This document shows positions 35,888-46,046 of a DNA stretch of 64,000 nt, one piece after another. Every line of letters begins with the position of its first letter. Within the stretch, counting starts at the first letter, position 1. Origin of the DNA: Pisaster brevispinus (taxonomy: Eukaryota; Echinodermata; Asteroidea; Forcipulatida; Asteriidae); contig JAMKCF010000019.1 of the NCBI GenBank assembly GCA_023634235.1, positions 11,177,684 to 11,241,683 of the forward strand, given 5' to 3'. Below the pieces are notes generated by a model that made no database searches, was not told the DNA's origin, and saw nothing but the letters and a program-made list of their open reading frames with translations. Position numbers and translations under genes: made by a program.

Positions 35888-36732
35888 CTGCAGCTAGCCT
35901 ATATGTAAACATAAACATTTTGAGAAAGGGATGCAGCAACCATATGATAATGCTTTGACCAAAAGAGGGCGCCATACAGGTAACGTCAAAACACCTGCTA
36001 CAGTATATCTTGTAGTTTTAAATAAGACACATTTAAAAATACAGTTGGCCCATCTTTGGGCGGTCTTGTTGACTGGAGATTCAGTGACAGTTCATTCTTT
36101 TTGGGGTAAATCTCTTACACTTAATCATTTTCATTACATTTAACAATTACACTACCATGTACAAGTTTTTTTAAGTATTGACTCAACTTCTTTTGTAGTA
36201 CTTGAGTTTCAAGTGGCTTTTGTAGGGATAGTCCAGGTTAGGGACACTTGGCTATCCATATATGGATTGTGTTAGTTTTGCATGGAAAGTTGTGCATAGC
36301 TTACAACTTCTTCAACTGTACTGACATTTCAAACCAGAACAAATGTTAAGTATTGAAATTAAATAAATCTTTTGGAAATGAGCAATACTGTCTATTTTAC
36401 TCACAGATCACAATTAAATTCTGTGACAGTGTAAATTTCTTTTAAATTTATATTAAAAAAACACCCAGAAAAAGCACAGAAGAAACTAGAGTGCTGTGAA
36501 TTCAACTTCCAAACTTATTTTTCAATGGTGACCATACGCTATTTTAAGACCATCAAAGTCTTCAGATCACGCTCTTTCAAACTCTTTGATGTGACCTGAT
36601 AGAAGGTGTAAAACCCGAAAGTTTGTAATCTCAAGCGGCTTCGGATGGTACAGTGACTAATGGGTTAATGAAGGAAACTAGGATAGATTTATGAACTGTG
36701 ACAACTGTTTTAATGTTAAGAGTTTCCCTCAC

Positions 36733-36819
36733 CTTTTGTAAAGGAGACAGCAGTTCATTTTCCTCACTCATTACACATTGTTGATGTGTAGATCTCTACT
36801 GTGGAGATGACAACCCGGG
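36733..36819 (-). pseudogene. Exon-like module, minus strand, second subtype copy F
   Basis: On the minus strand the acceptor is catgaaacag and the donor ACAAAAG/gtgagg. From acceptor to the Cys codon there are 15 codons, as in the plus-strand copies: VVISTVEIYTSTMC compared with SFSISNDIYPSTSRC. The end, CTGCTGTCTCCTTTACAAAAG, mirrors GCTGCACTCTCCAGTAAAAG. The frame then meets TGA. Confidence 0.35.
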
Positions 36820-37261
36820 CTGTTTCATGCAAACGAAAGAACACAATAAACATTTGAGCTTTAAAGTATTACTGAGTACATGTAATGGAGTACAAGATTA
36901 GTTTGAAATTACCTTTTTCACAGGAATTGGATGCTTTTCACGGACAAGTAAACAAGCACAGACATTCTGTTGTACATATAGCATTCAAAGTGCACAGTGT
37001 TATGCTTCATTTGTCCCATAACAAAGAGGGACAAAAGAGTACTCGTTATGCTCAAAATCCCCCTTTTTCTGTAGCTATTGTGTCATCTCCACTTGCAGAC
37101 CCTTGTCCTTTTGTAAATGAGGATTATGAGAGAAAGGGTTTCACTGTATTCTGCATGGAAGGAGAGGCTTCAGGCCAAGGTTTGGCCAATTCACAGTAAA
37201 CAAAATCTAAATTTTTCGAGAGAGAAAAAGAAATCCTGGCAGGTGCATTTCAAGAGAAAAT

Positions 37262-37333
37262 TTGTTGTCTTGGTTTTTCACTCATTATACATTGTTGATG
37301 TGTAGATCTCTATTGTGGAGATGACAACCCTTG
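37262..37333 (-). pseudogene. Exon-like module, minus strand, second subtype copy G (partial)
   Basis: It repeats the first half of copy F almost exactly on the minus strand (GGGTTGTCATCTCCACAAT, then AGATCTACACATCAACAATG). The donor half has diverged and no clear donor is seen. Confidence 0.35.
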
Positions 37334-37552
37334 CTGTTCAATTGTTGTCATTTTTTCACCATGACAACAATATTATCAACACTAACAAAATATTCAAAAA
37401 GTTAACCTTGCAGGTGAGCACGGATTTGTTTTTGAAATTCCTGGTGATGAGAGCTTACATTTTGTTTTTACATGTTTGGAGATTTTTTCAAAGCCTAGTA
37501 TCATCAAAATTTCTTGATGCATCTCAAAATAATTGGATGTTCATAAAGTCAC

Positions 37553-37649
37553 CTGTTGATGGAGAAGACTCATTGAATCTTGAAGTGGGGAAGCATTCGC
37601 ATCATGCATCTACTTTTGGAGAGGTAGACTTCATTGGACAACAGCATGT
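37553..37649 (-). pseudogene. Exon-like module, minus strand copy E
   Basis: Acceptor tacattcag, donor CAACAG/gtgact. It reads MLLSNEVYLSKSRCMMRMLP and stays open for ~25 codons before TGA, 10 codons short of the donor. Confidence 0.35.
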
Positions 37650-38097
37650 CTGAATGTAAACAAAATAAAAACAACATTTTGTAAAGGGTGTGTTGTCTTC
37701 CTTCAATCGCAGCAACAATTTGATGATGTTTGACCACAAGAGGGCGCCATGTACAGATACTGTCAAAACACTTGCTTTATTTTGTAGATTCATATAATAC
37801 CTATAATAAAAGAGATGGCCCATCTTCTTGTAATTCTCGCTTGTCCAATGAAGCAATGACTCAACTTCCCTTGTAACTTGGTAATGCTTATGGTCCACAT
37901 GAACTTTTTAAAAGTTGTTTTTGTAGAACCAGTTGCTGTAAAGAGTCCAGGTTATAGGGACTTAACTTGGCTATCCATAGGGTTAGAACGCCAATCATCT
38001 TTTACTGACATTCTTGTTAAATTTAAAGTCTGAAGTTTTCCTTTAAGTTATTGTTTGGAGAAAAAATAGCTATAGACTATGCAAGTCCTGCACTATT

Positions 38098-38400
38098 TGA
38101 CCTTCCAAGAACAAGTTGGGGCCGACAATGAGTTTGATGTGTTTGTTCAAATATACGTTTGTTTATTGCTATAAAAATTATATTACAATTGTTGGAAAAG
38201 TTAAACTTAGCCATGAAATAGACCTATAAAAATATCGGGAAAAAATTAATTTAACAATTAAACAACTTCGAGGATCAAGTTGGGCCTGACCTTGCGTTTT
38301 AAGTGTTTGTTCAAATACTTTAGTTTATTGTAGTTTTGCTATACAAATTATACCATATTGGTGGGAAAGAAAAAAATTTGCCAAGAAATAGATAAATTTG
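38098..38400. repeat. Diverged ~170-bp direct duplication
   Basis: The words caagttggg(g)cc, gtgtttgttcaaata, gttta.tgctata and gccatgaaatag occur in the same order at ~38108-38225 and ~38275-38395. AT-rich, non-coding. Confidence 0.5.
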
Positions 38401-38754
38401 AAAGTAAAATAAATAAAAACAAATTAGATAAGAACAAAAACCAGAGAATAAACTATGACATAATTTTTGGTCACAATAAGAAGTTTGCCCATCAAACCTA
38501 TGTGGTCACAGAAATTCAGGCGTATTGGCAAAATGGGGTTTCTAAAGAATAAACCTCATCATATTTTCACAAATTTTGTATAAATAGAAAAGAAAAAAAA
38601 TCCGATTTCATAAACAAAATAAAGTCTAAATTGCATGAGTTGTTTTCTCATTTTCGATACATGCCGTGAGACTTGCAGTCTAGTATTTTGAAAGGGGTCA
38701 ACAATTTGTTTTTCTTCAAAATGCATTCTGTTCTGGAAATTGAAAAAGCAAAGG

Positions 38755-39050
38755 AGTCATGTATCGGCAGCCCGCAGCCCCATAAATATTACGCGCAGAA
38801 TACCAATGATTACCAACGGAGCGGCCATATTTTGTTTTACCGACAGGCGGATTCTGAAAAACGGTGAGAATTTATCAGGTTTTTTTTCAAATTTGTTTTG
38901 CGGACTGGAATTTCTGGACCAGCGCAACGCTCAATGAGACTGAGAGTACAAAGAGCAAACAAAGGCTAATTTGGGCAAGATCAGAAAAAAAAAGAAAAAA
39001 AACCGCTGTAGGCGTGTAAATGTGAAGGGCAAAAAGGTTCTAATAAGATT
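38755..39050. mobile_element. Diverged single arm of the foldback element at 39.7 kb
   Basis: The order of words matches the right arm of the foldback transposon: gcgcagaatac, cggccatattttgttt, gacaggcggattctgaaaaa, gagaatttatca, ttttgcggactgga, tttctggacc, tgtgaagggcaaaaagg and gtacatg. It is far more diverged than the two arms of that element are from each other, so it represents an older insertion or a decayed half-copy. Confidence 0.6.
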
Positions 39051-39159
39051 ATGTACATGTCGTCACTCTACTAATTGGGCGCAATCTTTGAACACGGCGC
39101 GATCTTTGTCGTTCAAACGTAATCTTCACCACTTGTCGTGAAATATAAGCTGTATGTAG

Positions 39160-39399
39160 AAATTTTATCTCAATAGTTAAAAAGGTAAGTTCGTAGTAGC
39201 AAGATGCTGGATTTTTACGTATGGCTAAAGCAATTCTTTTGTTCAAAAACTTGGAGAATGTCGCTGAAGGAGCCTCTTGCAGGGGAATTCCTTTCAGATA
39301 ATTAATAATCCTCTCCCCTTTTTCTTGTCTTATGGTCAAGCTTGTTGTTGAATCTGATCGGTAATTTCCGTTGCAAAACTCCTCAAAGGCTTCCTCCAT
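39160..39399 (-). CDS. Candidate first coding exon with a KRBA2/NOL4-like N-terminal domain
   Basis: On the minus strand an ATG in good context (aaatATGG) opens MEEAFEEFCNGNYRSD, then SLTIRQEKGERIINYLKG and SATFSKFLNKRIALAI. The pattern F-x-x-(W/F)-C...T-x-(K/R)-x-x-x-E-R-I-x-x-x-L-x-G...(A/K)-x-F-x-x-(W/F)-(V/L)-x-(K/S)-(K/R) resembles the N-terminal domain shared by NOL4 and by transposon-derived KRBA2-like proteins; this is recalled, not searched. The frame runs on to 39049, but sense beyond about residue 65 is doubtful, so an intron probably starts before then. The minus-strand exon-like modules at 33-38 kb lie downstream of it, but nothing shows they are joined. Confidence 0.35.
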
Positions 39400-39738
39400 A
39401 TTTGCAGTTATTCAGCTTGTCATGAACAACCGCGATAGGGCGCTTGTTCGGAAGGAAATTGTTTATGCAAACCATGTAGTTCGTGTCAATTTCGTGTCCC
39501 AGCCACGCAATTTTTATTTGTGTGGACAAACTTCAGTTCAAAAATTGCACGCACGCAAATTTTAAAATTGGCTTGCGCGAATTTAAAAAAAGGCCATCTT
39601 CAAAGATTGCCCCCAACAGTATCATGGTGTAAAGCCATGAGGGTCGTGGTGATTGATAGAATGATACTTTGATAGATAGTTAGACTAGAGGAACGAACCT
39701 CGTCGTACATGTCGTAGTTCTAGTAGTAGTACTACGTG

Positions 39739-40465
39739 TACTCCTAGAACTATTCGGTTCGTTCCGCTATCGTCTCCCCGACCCTCATAGGTCATCATGT
39801 ACAAAATCCTATTCGAAACTTTTTCCCCTTCACGTTTATGCACCTGGACTTCTCTTTTGAAAACGGAGCTTGCCAAAATTAGGCTCTATCTATTCATTGT
39901 TTTCAAAGTGAGCTCGGGGTGGGTCCAGAAAATCCACTCCGCAAAAAAAAGGTGCAAAAAATGATAAATTCCCATCGTTTATTCAGAATCGTCGCCTTCC
40001 GATAACAAAATGGCCGCCGTCGCTTGTATCAATGGTATGCTGCGCGCAACGCTGGTTCACAATAACCAACGGTTTACGTATAAAAGATAAGCCATTGAAT
40101 ATTGTGGACCAGTGTTGCGCACAGAATACTATTGAATACCAGCTTAACCAGCGTTGCACGCAGCGTACCAGTGATACAAGCGACGGCGGCCATTTTTGTT
40201 ATCGGAAGGCGACGATTCTGAATAAACGATGGGAATTTATCATTTTTTGCACCTTTTTTTTGCGGAGTGGATTTTCTGGACCCACCCCGAGCTCACTGTG
40301 AAAGCAATGAACATATAGAGCCTAATTTTGGCGAGCTCCGTTTTCAAAAGAGAAGTCCAGGTGCATAAACGTGAAGGGGAAAAAGTTTCGAATAGGATTT
40401 TGTACATGATGACCTATGAGGGTCGGGGAGACGATAGCGGAACGAACCGAATAGTTCTAGGAGTA
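39739..40465. mobile_element. 727-bp foldback transposon with a 9-bp target duplication (Mutator-like)
   Basis: Both ends read TACTCCTAGAAC inward, and the inverted arms continue for ~300-350 bp each with few changes (cggttcgttccgctatcgtc, gtcatcatgtacaaaatcct, ggtgcaaaaaatgataaatt, gaatcgtcgccttccgataa, atggccgccgtcgcttgta). The identical 9-mer TACTACGTG flanks it at 39730-39738 and 40466-40474. Long inverted arms plus a 9-bp duplication are typical of Mutator-like elements. There is no transposase, so it is non-autonomous. Confidence 0.85.
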
Positions 40466-40489
40466 TACTACGTGTAGGACTGAGTAGTA

Positions 40490-41223
40490 GATAAGACGGT
40501 GGGTTTTTTCTTTCAATTGGTAGCCCTTGTGATGATAAGGTTGGGCAAACTTTTCGAGGAATGTTAGTACTACTCTACACTAACCTATTGTAAGTAAGCA
40601 TGGTAAGCGTGTACGTACCGTTTCTCCTGTTCATTCACGCCTCACGGACACACAATTCCCGCAAATTCAACAAGTTGGAATTTGAAAAAAATTACCCTCA
40701 CATTTCTTTAAAATTCTTTTGGGTGAAAATCTTTCGTAACAAAATCATCATTGTCACAATCAAATAGGCAACTCACCATCACGGTTTTGGGGAAGTTGTG
40801 TCCTTAGAACTCAGTAAAAACTTGAATTTGTTGGAGAATAATGCACAGAGACGTGTTGACGCGGTCAGTTTGTCTTTAAAAATGGCGGCGCAAGTGTCAC
40901 GTGATAATATCTTGCAACAGCTTTCCAAACAAAATTGCATTTACAAAAGACGGACGTCCTCATTGGACAACTCATTTTGGTCATGCACAGTTTTGTTTTT
41001 ATCTGAAGTTACTTTACCCCAATCCAAAAGTTATTAAGTGAACATTAAAAAATGAATAATTAGATAAAATAAATACAGTAGCACAATATTGACCAGAAAA
41101 TTGCTCATAAAACGAACCACGTGATCTTACGCCCAGGATTTCGTAAGGTAATTTGCATAACAAAGCAAAGTTCACCTTATTGTCCACCACCAGTAGTTGA
41201 CAGTTTCAATCTCCTTTAGCTAA
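40490..41223. other. No gene recognised
   Basis: It contains an aaaatggcggcg word near 40880 in CpG-containing sequence. On the minus strand there is a splice-donor-like ATG/gtgagttg at ~40777. This could be an untranslated first exon of a minus-strand gene, but no partner exon can be assigned. Confidence 0.4.
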
Positions 41224-41231
41224 CAAAACTT

Positions 41232-41767
41232 CGGTCCTACTACTTGCCGTCAACTCGCCGACTTGCCGTCAACTCGCCGTCAACTCATTTTCGTGCCGTC
41301 AACTCATTAAATATACATCAAAAAATAATAAATGGGGCATGGAAGTGTTAAATCTGGGCTAAACTACATATTTCTTATGGTTTTCGGTACAATTTCATTT
41401 ACAAAAACGATTTTGTGTTGATAAATAAATAGTATAAACGCTTAGCCTTTGGCCGCAATCTTTCCTTTTCACGGAGCTTGGACTGTACCATTCATGGTAT
41501 GGGTGTGAAATGCAAGTATCAAGCTATGGATGGACATCAGAGGGCGCTATATTTGCTGCGTTTATACTATTTATTTATCAACACAAAATCATTTTTGTAA
41601 ATGAAATTGTACCGAAAACCATAAGAAATATGTAGTTTAGCCCAGACTTAACACTTCCATGCCCCATTTATAATTTTTTGATGTATATTTAATGAGTTGA
41701 CGGCACGAAAATGAGTTGACGGCGAGTTGACGGCAAGTCGGTGAGTTGACGGCAAGTAGTAGGACCC
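41232..41767. mobile_element. 536-bp palindromic transposon with an 8-bp target duplication
   Basis: Termini CGGTCCTACTACTTGCCGTC and, reversed, GGGTCCTACTACTTGCCGTC. Subterminal repeats of gccgtcaactcgcc follow, then ~200-bp inverted arms (aaatggggcatggaagtgtt, ggttttcggtacaatttcat, gttgataaataaatagtata) around a ~110-bp unique centre. Flanks CAAAACTT at 41224-41231 and 41768-41775. No coding capacity. The end structure resembles the element at 58 kb. Confidence 0.85.
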
Positions 41768-41859
41768 CAAAACTTTCATGGTGACCTTACAGCATACACA
41801 ACTGTACGCCTATTATATGTATTGATAGTCACGCTGACATTTTGCCGCTTCCGGTTTAG

Positions 41860-41967
41860 AGTATAATTTGTGATTTGTAAAGTCGCTCACAGGGTGAGGC
41901 TTGAAGCTACTCCACTGAAAGCAAATCCTTTTAACCGGTAGGCCTACCTCTGCCCGATTTGGTCAAG
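41860..41967 (+). promoter_or_regulatory. Probable promoter-proximal/5' non-coding exon of cyclase copy 1
   Basis: A block conserved between the two duplicates (gtcgctcacagggtgaggc, tctgcc.gatttggt.aag) ends at a strong donor, AAG/gtaagtttaa, at 41967. No ATG frame joins to the coding exon. It is best read as an untranslated first exon about 4 kb upstream of the start codon. The exact transcription start cannot be seen. Confidence 0.45.
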
Positions 41968-43384
41968 GTAAGTTTAACTAAGATAAAACGTTGAGCAATA
42001 TCGATTGGCTTTTCGTCAGCAGCAAAACGGATTTTGTCAAGTTATTTACTTTTAGTCGTACAGAGGAACCACCATGATGCCAGACTGGCCTCTCTATTTG
42101 GGGTGGTGGCTGTCAGTTCATAATTTTGATCACTTTTGAGTCTTGACATGTTTTCATGCTTTGAAATAACTAGATGTCGACCACAGAATGTGTTTCAAAA
42201 ATCTGTTTATGATTTACTCACCGTACCAGCAGTAAAGTAATGTTCAGTTTGTTTGTAAACCATGGGTGACACTTACCTAATTGTTAGCTTTAAATTAAGG
42301 GTCACTGTAGTTGTTTATAAACCATGCGTCAATAAGTATTTTCAAGGTTTGTAAACCATTAGAATGGACATCCAAGAACCGCCCTATCTTGTAAACATTA
42401 GTTATGACGTAAAGGTGCACAACCATGAACATGCAAGTAACATTTTTACGTCAATGTTTACAAATCAGGAATTGAATTATCATCAAGTAGGCCATCACAG
42501 CGTCTGCAGTTAACTACACGAGGCGCAGCGGCCCGAACCCCCGTGGATATATGAAGGCACTTTACACAGGTTACACAGCTGTATAGAATTCCACTTCGTA
42601 AAAAAAAACAAATTTTAAAAAAAAGGAGACAAAAAAAAATCATTTGTCTGATCAAGCTTGTCCGCGAAGTCTCTGAAAGTAAGCATGCACCCGCATTATA
42701 CAAGTACTTATCATAAGCAGTCAAGTGGAAAGAAATGAAAAGAGAGGGACCAAACAACCAAGGTTACCTACTGAAGCCAGAGGATGTCCAACATTGTGAT
42801 TTTCGGTAGCACTCAGGGTTGAAGGTCAACTTTGTAATGACAAAATGGAACTTTTATTGACAAACATGATCACTAAATATTCGTCTGGTCGGGAAAATAG
42901 TGTTGTATGTACATTTAAATTTAATCAAATTACGCGACCTTTCAGATTTGCCATGGATAAATAAGGGGACCAACTTGGGTCACTAAGAAAATGTGTGGAG
43001 TGTCTGCTAAGAAATGGCAGTGAGCCTTAAATAATGACAGTATGGGTCACTATTTACACTCTTGAGTCGAATCTATCTTACAGTACCCTCCTGTTTGTTG
43101 GGCATGACTCTGCATTACTTTGGAACCGTGTTTGTTCTGACGCGGTCAAAAGTTACCACTCCATTTCAAGACTTTTTGTTTGGGCGCACGATTCGGTCAC
43201 GGGGTTTATTGTGCATCTGGGTTTTCTCATGAGTTGGTGGATTTGTTGTATGCAGTAGTATGGAATAATAGGGTGACCTTGAAGCAGACAATCGTGTTAA
43301 AGCTAAATTTGATCTCGGCATAGTGTGTCACAGGGACTGTGTATTATAGACTCGGTTACAGCGGTCCATTGCGCCCATGTGGCC

Positions 43385-43948
43385 CCAGCAATACAATACG
43401 AGACATGCGCATAGAGACTCAGGAGCCTCTATCCTCAACACAAACCATAAAACAAAGAAATGAATGAAACAAATTGTTCCAAATATAGATTCCAACAAGT
43501 GAGATTTTAAAAGTACCTTGAAAATCAGAAGAGAGTCAACTTTTAATTGGCAAATACCTGCAGGCATTCCACAATGAAGGTGCAATGAAGTTGAATGCTG
43601 TTTGACCGTAGCATTTTGTGGAGAAAGTAGATTGCGTCAGTAAGAATTGGCCAGCAGAACGAAGATGATGAACAGGAATATATTTATGAAGAGGATCAGA
43701 GTCTGAAGATAGTCCATGAAGAGCTTTGAAAGTGAAGAGATTAACTTATACGCAATACGTATTTTAATCGGGAGCCAGTGGGGTTCTTGTAAGATTGGGG
43801 TGTTATAAAATGTTGAGAACGAGGTGTGCGTGAGACGAGGCGATCAGCGGTGTTTTGAACACGTTGAATCTTAAAAAGTTCTCTATCCGAAAGTCCAATG
43901 ATAAGAGGATTGCATGAATCGAGTCTAGAAGTGACAAAGGCATGATCA
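43385..43948 (-). pseudogene. LINE reverse-transcriptase C-terminal remnant (copy 1)
   Basis: On the minus strand it reads FDHAFVTSRLDSCNPLIIGL, then FKIQRVQNTADRLV, then (after a frameshift) PHWLPIKIRIAYKL, and finally MPAGICQLKVDSLLIFKVLL. These are the HxxVTSRLDYCNxLLxGL, LQxVQNxAARLV, LHWLPIxxRIxYK and LPxxIRxxxSLxxFKxxLK blocks of CR1/L2/jockey-like LINEs, in order. Stops and a frameshift make it dead. It lies in the long first intron, antisense to the cyclase gene. Confidence 0.8.
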
Positions 43949-44589
43949 AAAAGAATAGTGGTTTCAAGATGGCGTCAGATTTAAACTATTGGTCTGATAT
44001 GCTCGAGTTTGTAGCTGCTTTGCAATTATTGGTTATTGATCGGTCATACACATCCAACGGGTCATCCAACTGCGCTTTCGAACGTCAGACAATCCACAAG
44101 GACGGACAAAAACGCCACAATATCCCAACGCAAGCTGTACCGTAAATTAAACCCCGAAAAGGATTGGACAAAATGCACGGTAATAACAGTCAATGTTTTT
44201 GCCATTATGCCACAGGGCCTAACATAGACCTCACCTAGAGGTCAAAAGGACGTCGTTCATTGGCCAGTCATGTGCGTCGTGCGTAAAAACATGTGCGGTT
44301 TCCATTGTTTCATCATCGATTTACCTCTAAGATGGCGGCTGCATGACGTCAGATATGTTTTATTTAATTTACAACCACACGACAATACAAAGTTGGATAA
44401 AAAAACAACTTAAACATTATTTAAGCGTTAACAATACAAGAAAGCATATAGGCCTACCACAATAAAACAAACCGAAAGAAACGCTACTTAAATACCCAAA
44501 TTGTGGCAAGCATCTAGAGAAAAGGTAAAAGCATGCATTATAGTAAACATGAACGACGAAAATACACTTCAAACCACAAAAACGGGTTA

Positions 44590-45835
44590 GTAACCCTAAC
44601 CTGAACTTTTGCTTCAGATTGACCATGGATTTTTGGTAAAGTTCAACGTTAGGGTTAGAGTTATAGGGTTAGCGTTAGGATTTAGAGTTACAGTTAAGGT
44701 TAGCATAATAGGAGTACTCTCTGGAAAAAAGGGTTTTAAAATATAAAAAACCGTTATGGCTAACCCTTACCTTACTTTAACCCTTACTCTATTTCTAACC
44801 CTAACCCTAAAGTTAGGGTTAGCGCTAAGAGTTAAAGAGTGGAGGTTTGGGTTGAGGTTAACACACTAGAAGTACTATCATAAAAACTTGATTGCTAACC
44901 CGAACCACAACCCTAACCTTAACCCGTAACGTTGAGCTTAATCAAATACTGTGGAAAACGGTGGACCATTGTTTGCTAGTAAGACGTTCCTTTTGTAACC
45001 AGAACTTGAAATACTGTCTAGCTTTTTTTTCTCAATGTTTTCCTTTGCTTAAGATTGACCATGGATTGTTGGTTAAGCTCAACATTAGGGTATGGGTTAG
45101 GGTTAAAGTTAAGGTTCGGGTTGAGGTTAGTATATATAAGAAGTACTCTGATAAAAACAGTTTTAAAATTCTAAGAAATCTTTAGGGCTAACCCTAACCT
45201 TTACCCTACCTTTACCCTACCCTAGCCTCAACCTAAACCCTAACGTTGAGCTAACGGGTTAGGATTAGGGTTAGGATTAGCGCTAAGATTAGAGTTAGAG
45301 TTGAGGTTTTAGGAGTACTGTTATAAAAACTGTTTTTTCTAAAAAACACTTGAGTGCTAACCCTAACCTTACTTTCACCCGAACTCCAACCCTAAACCCA
45401 ACCCTGTAACCCCAACGTTGAGCTAAATCAAGTGCTGCAAAGAAAAAACGTATACCATTGTTTGCGAGCGAGACGTTCCTTTTGTAACCAGCAGAACTTG
45501 AAACACTGTCTAATTTTTGTTCAATTGGTTTTTTTCCTTAGCTGAAGATTTACCGTGGATTTTTGGTAAAGCTCAACATTAGGGTAAGGGTTAGGGTTAG
45601 AGTTAGGGTTAAAGTAAAGGTTCGGGTTGAGGTTAGTATATCAGAAGTACTCCGATAAAAACATTTTTAAAATTCCAAAAACTTGAGGGCTAACCCTAAA
45701 CTTAATTTCAGCCCGAACCCAAACCCTGTAACCCTTTTTTTCATCAGATTTACCATGGATTTTTGATTTAGCTCAACATTAGGCCAAATTACAGTTAGGG
45801 TTGTGTTCGGGTTAGTCTCAGTGTTCAGGTTTTGG
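44590..45835. repeat. Telomere-like arrays with repeated start-exon fragments (copy 1)
   Basis: Irregular runs of gttagggttag and ccctaaccctaac alternate, so they can fold back on each other. Between them a fragment matching the acceptor and start of the cyclase coding exon is repeated: gattgaccatggatttttgg and agctcaacgttaggg around 44615, 45055, 45545 and 45745. Another repeated piece is gtaccattgtttgcgagcga with acgttccttttgtaaccag. Unit length is roughly 400-500 bp. It lies in the intron immediately upstream of the true coding exon at 46040. Confidence 0.85.
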
Positions 45836-46046
45836 GGTTAACCCAGAAGTTTGTATCACAGTACTTATGTGCTTTGGCATTAAGTGAAGAAGTTCCTATT
45901 TTTAAGGGGATTGGCCTCAACCGAACCGTACTCACTTTAAGTTTGTGTAGTTTTTTCTCTCATTTTCTCTGTTTAATTGGTGTTATTATGTAGTACTGAA
46001 ATCGTTTTTTGTTTTGTTTGGTTTTTTTTTTTGCGTCAGATTGACC

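Noticed and set aside
40770..40930. Minus-strand untranslated first exon with donor ATG/gtgagttg
   Set aside because: The donor is good but no matching acceptor exon could be assigned, so it is only mentioned in the regional note.
44590..45835. Interstitial telomere (chromosome fusion) suggested by TTAGGG runs
   Set aside because: Runs are short, imperfect, in both orientations, interleaved with exon fragments, and present in both duplicated copies; a fusion scar would be one array or one head-to-head pair.
46014..46046. Start codon at 46014 for cyclase paralogue 1
   Set aside because: It lies in the polypyrimidine tract before the acceptor at 46039; ATG 46047 is the first start in the exon and matches paralogue 2.
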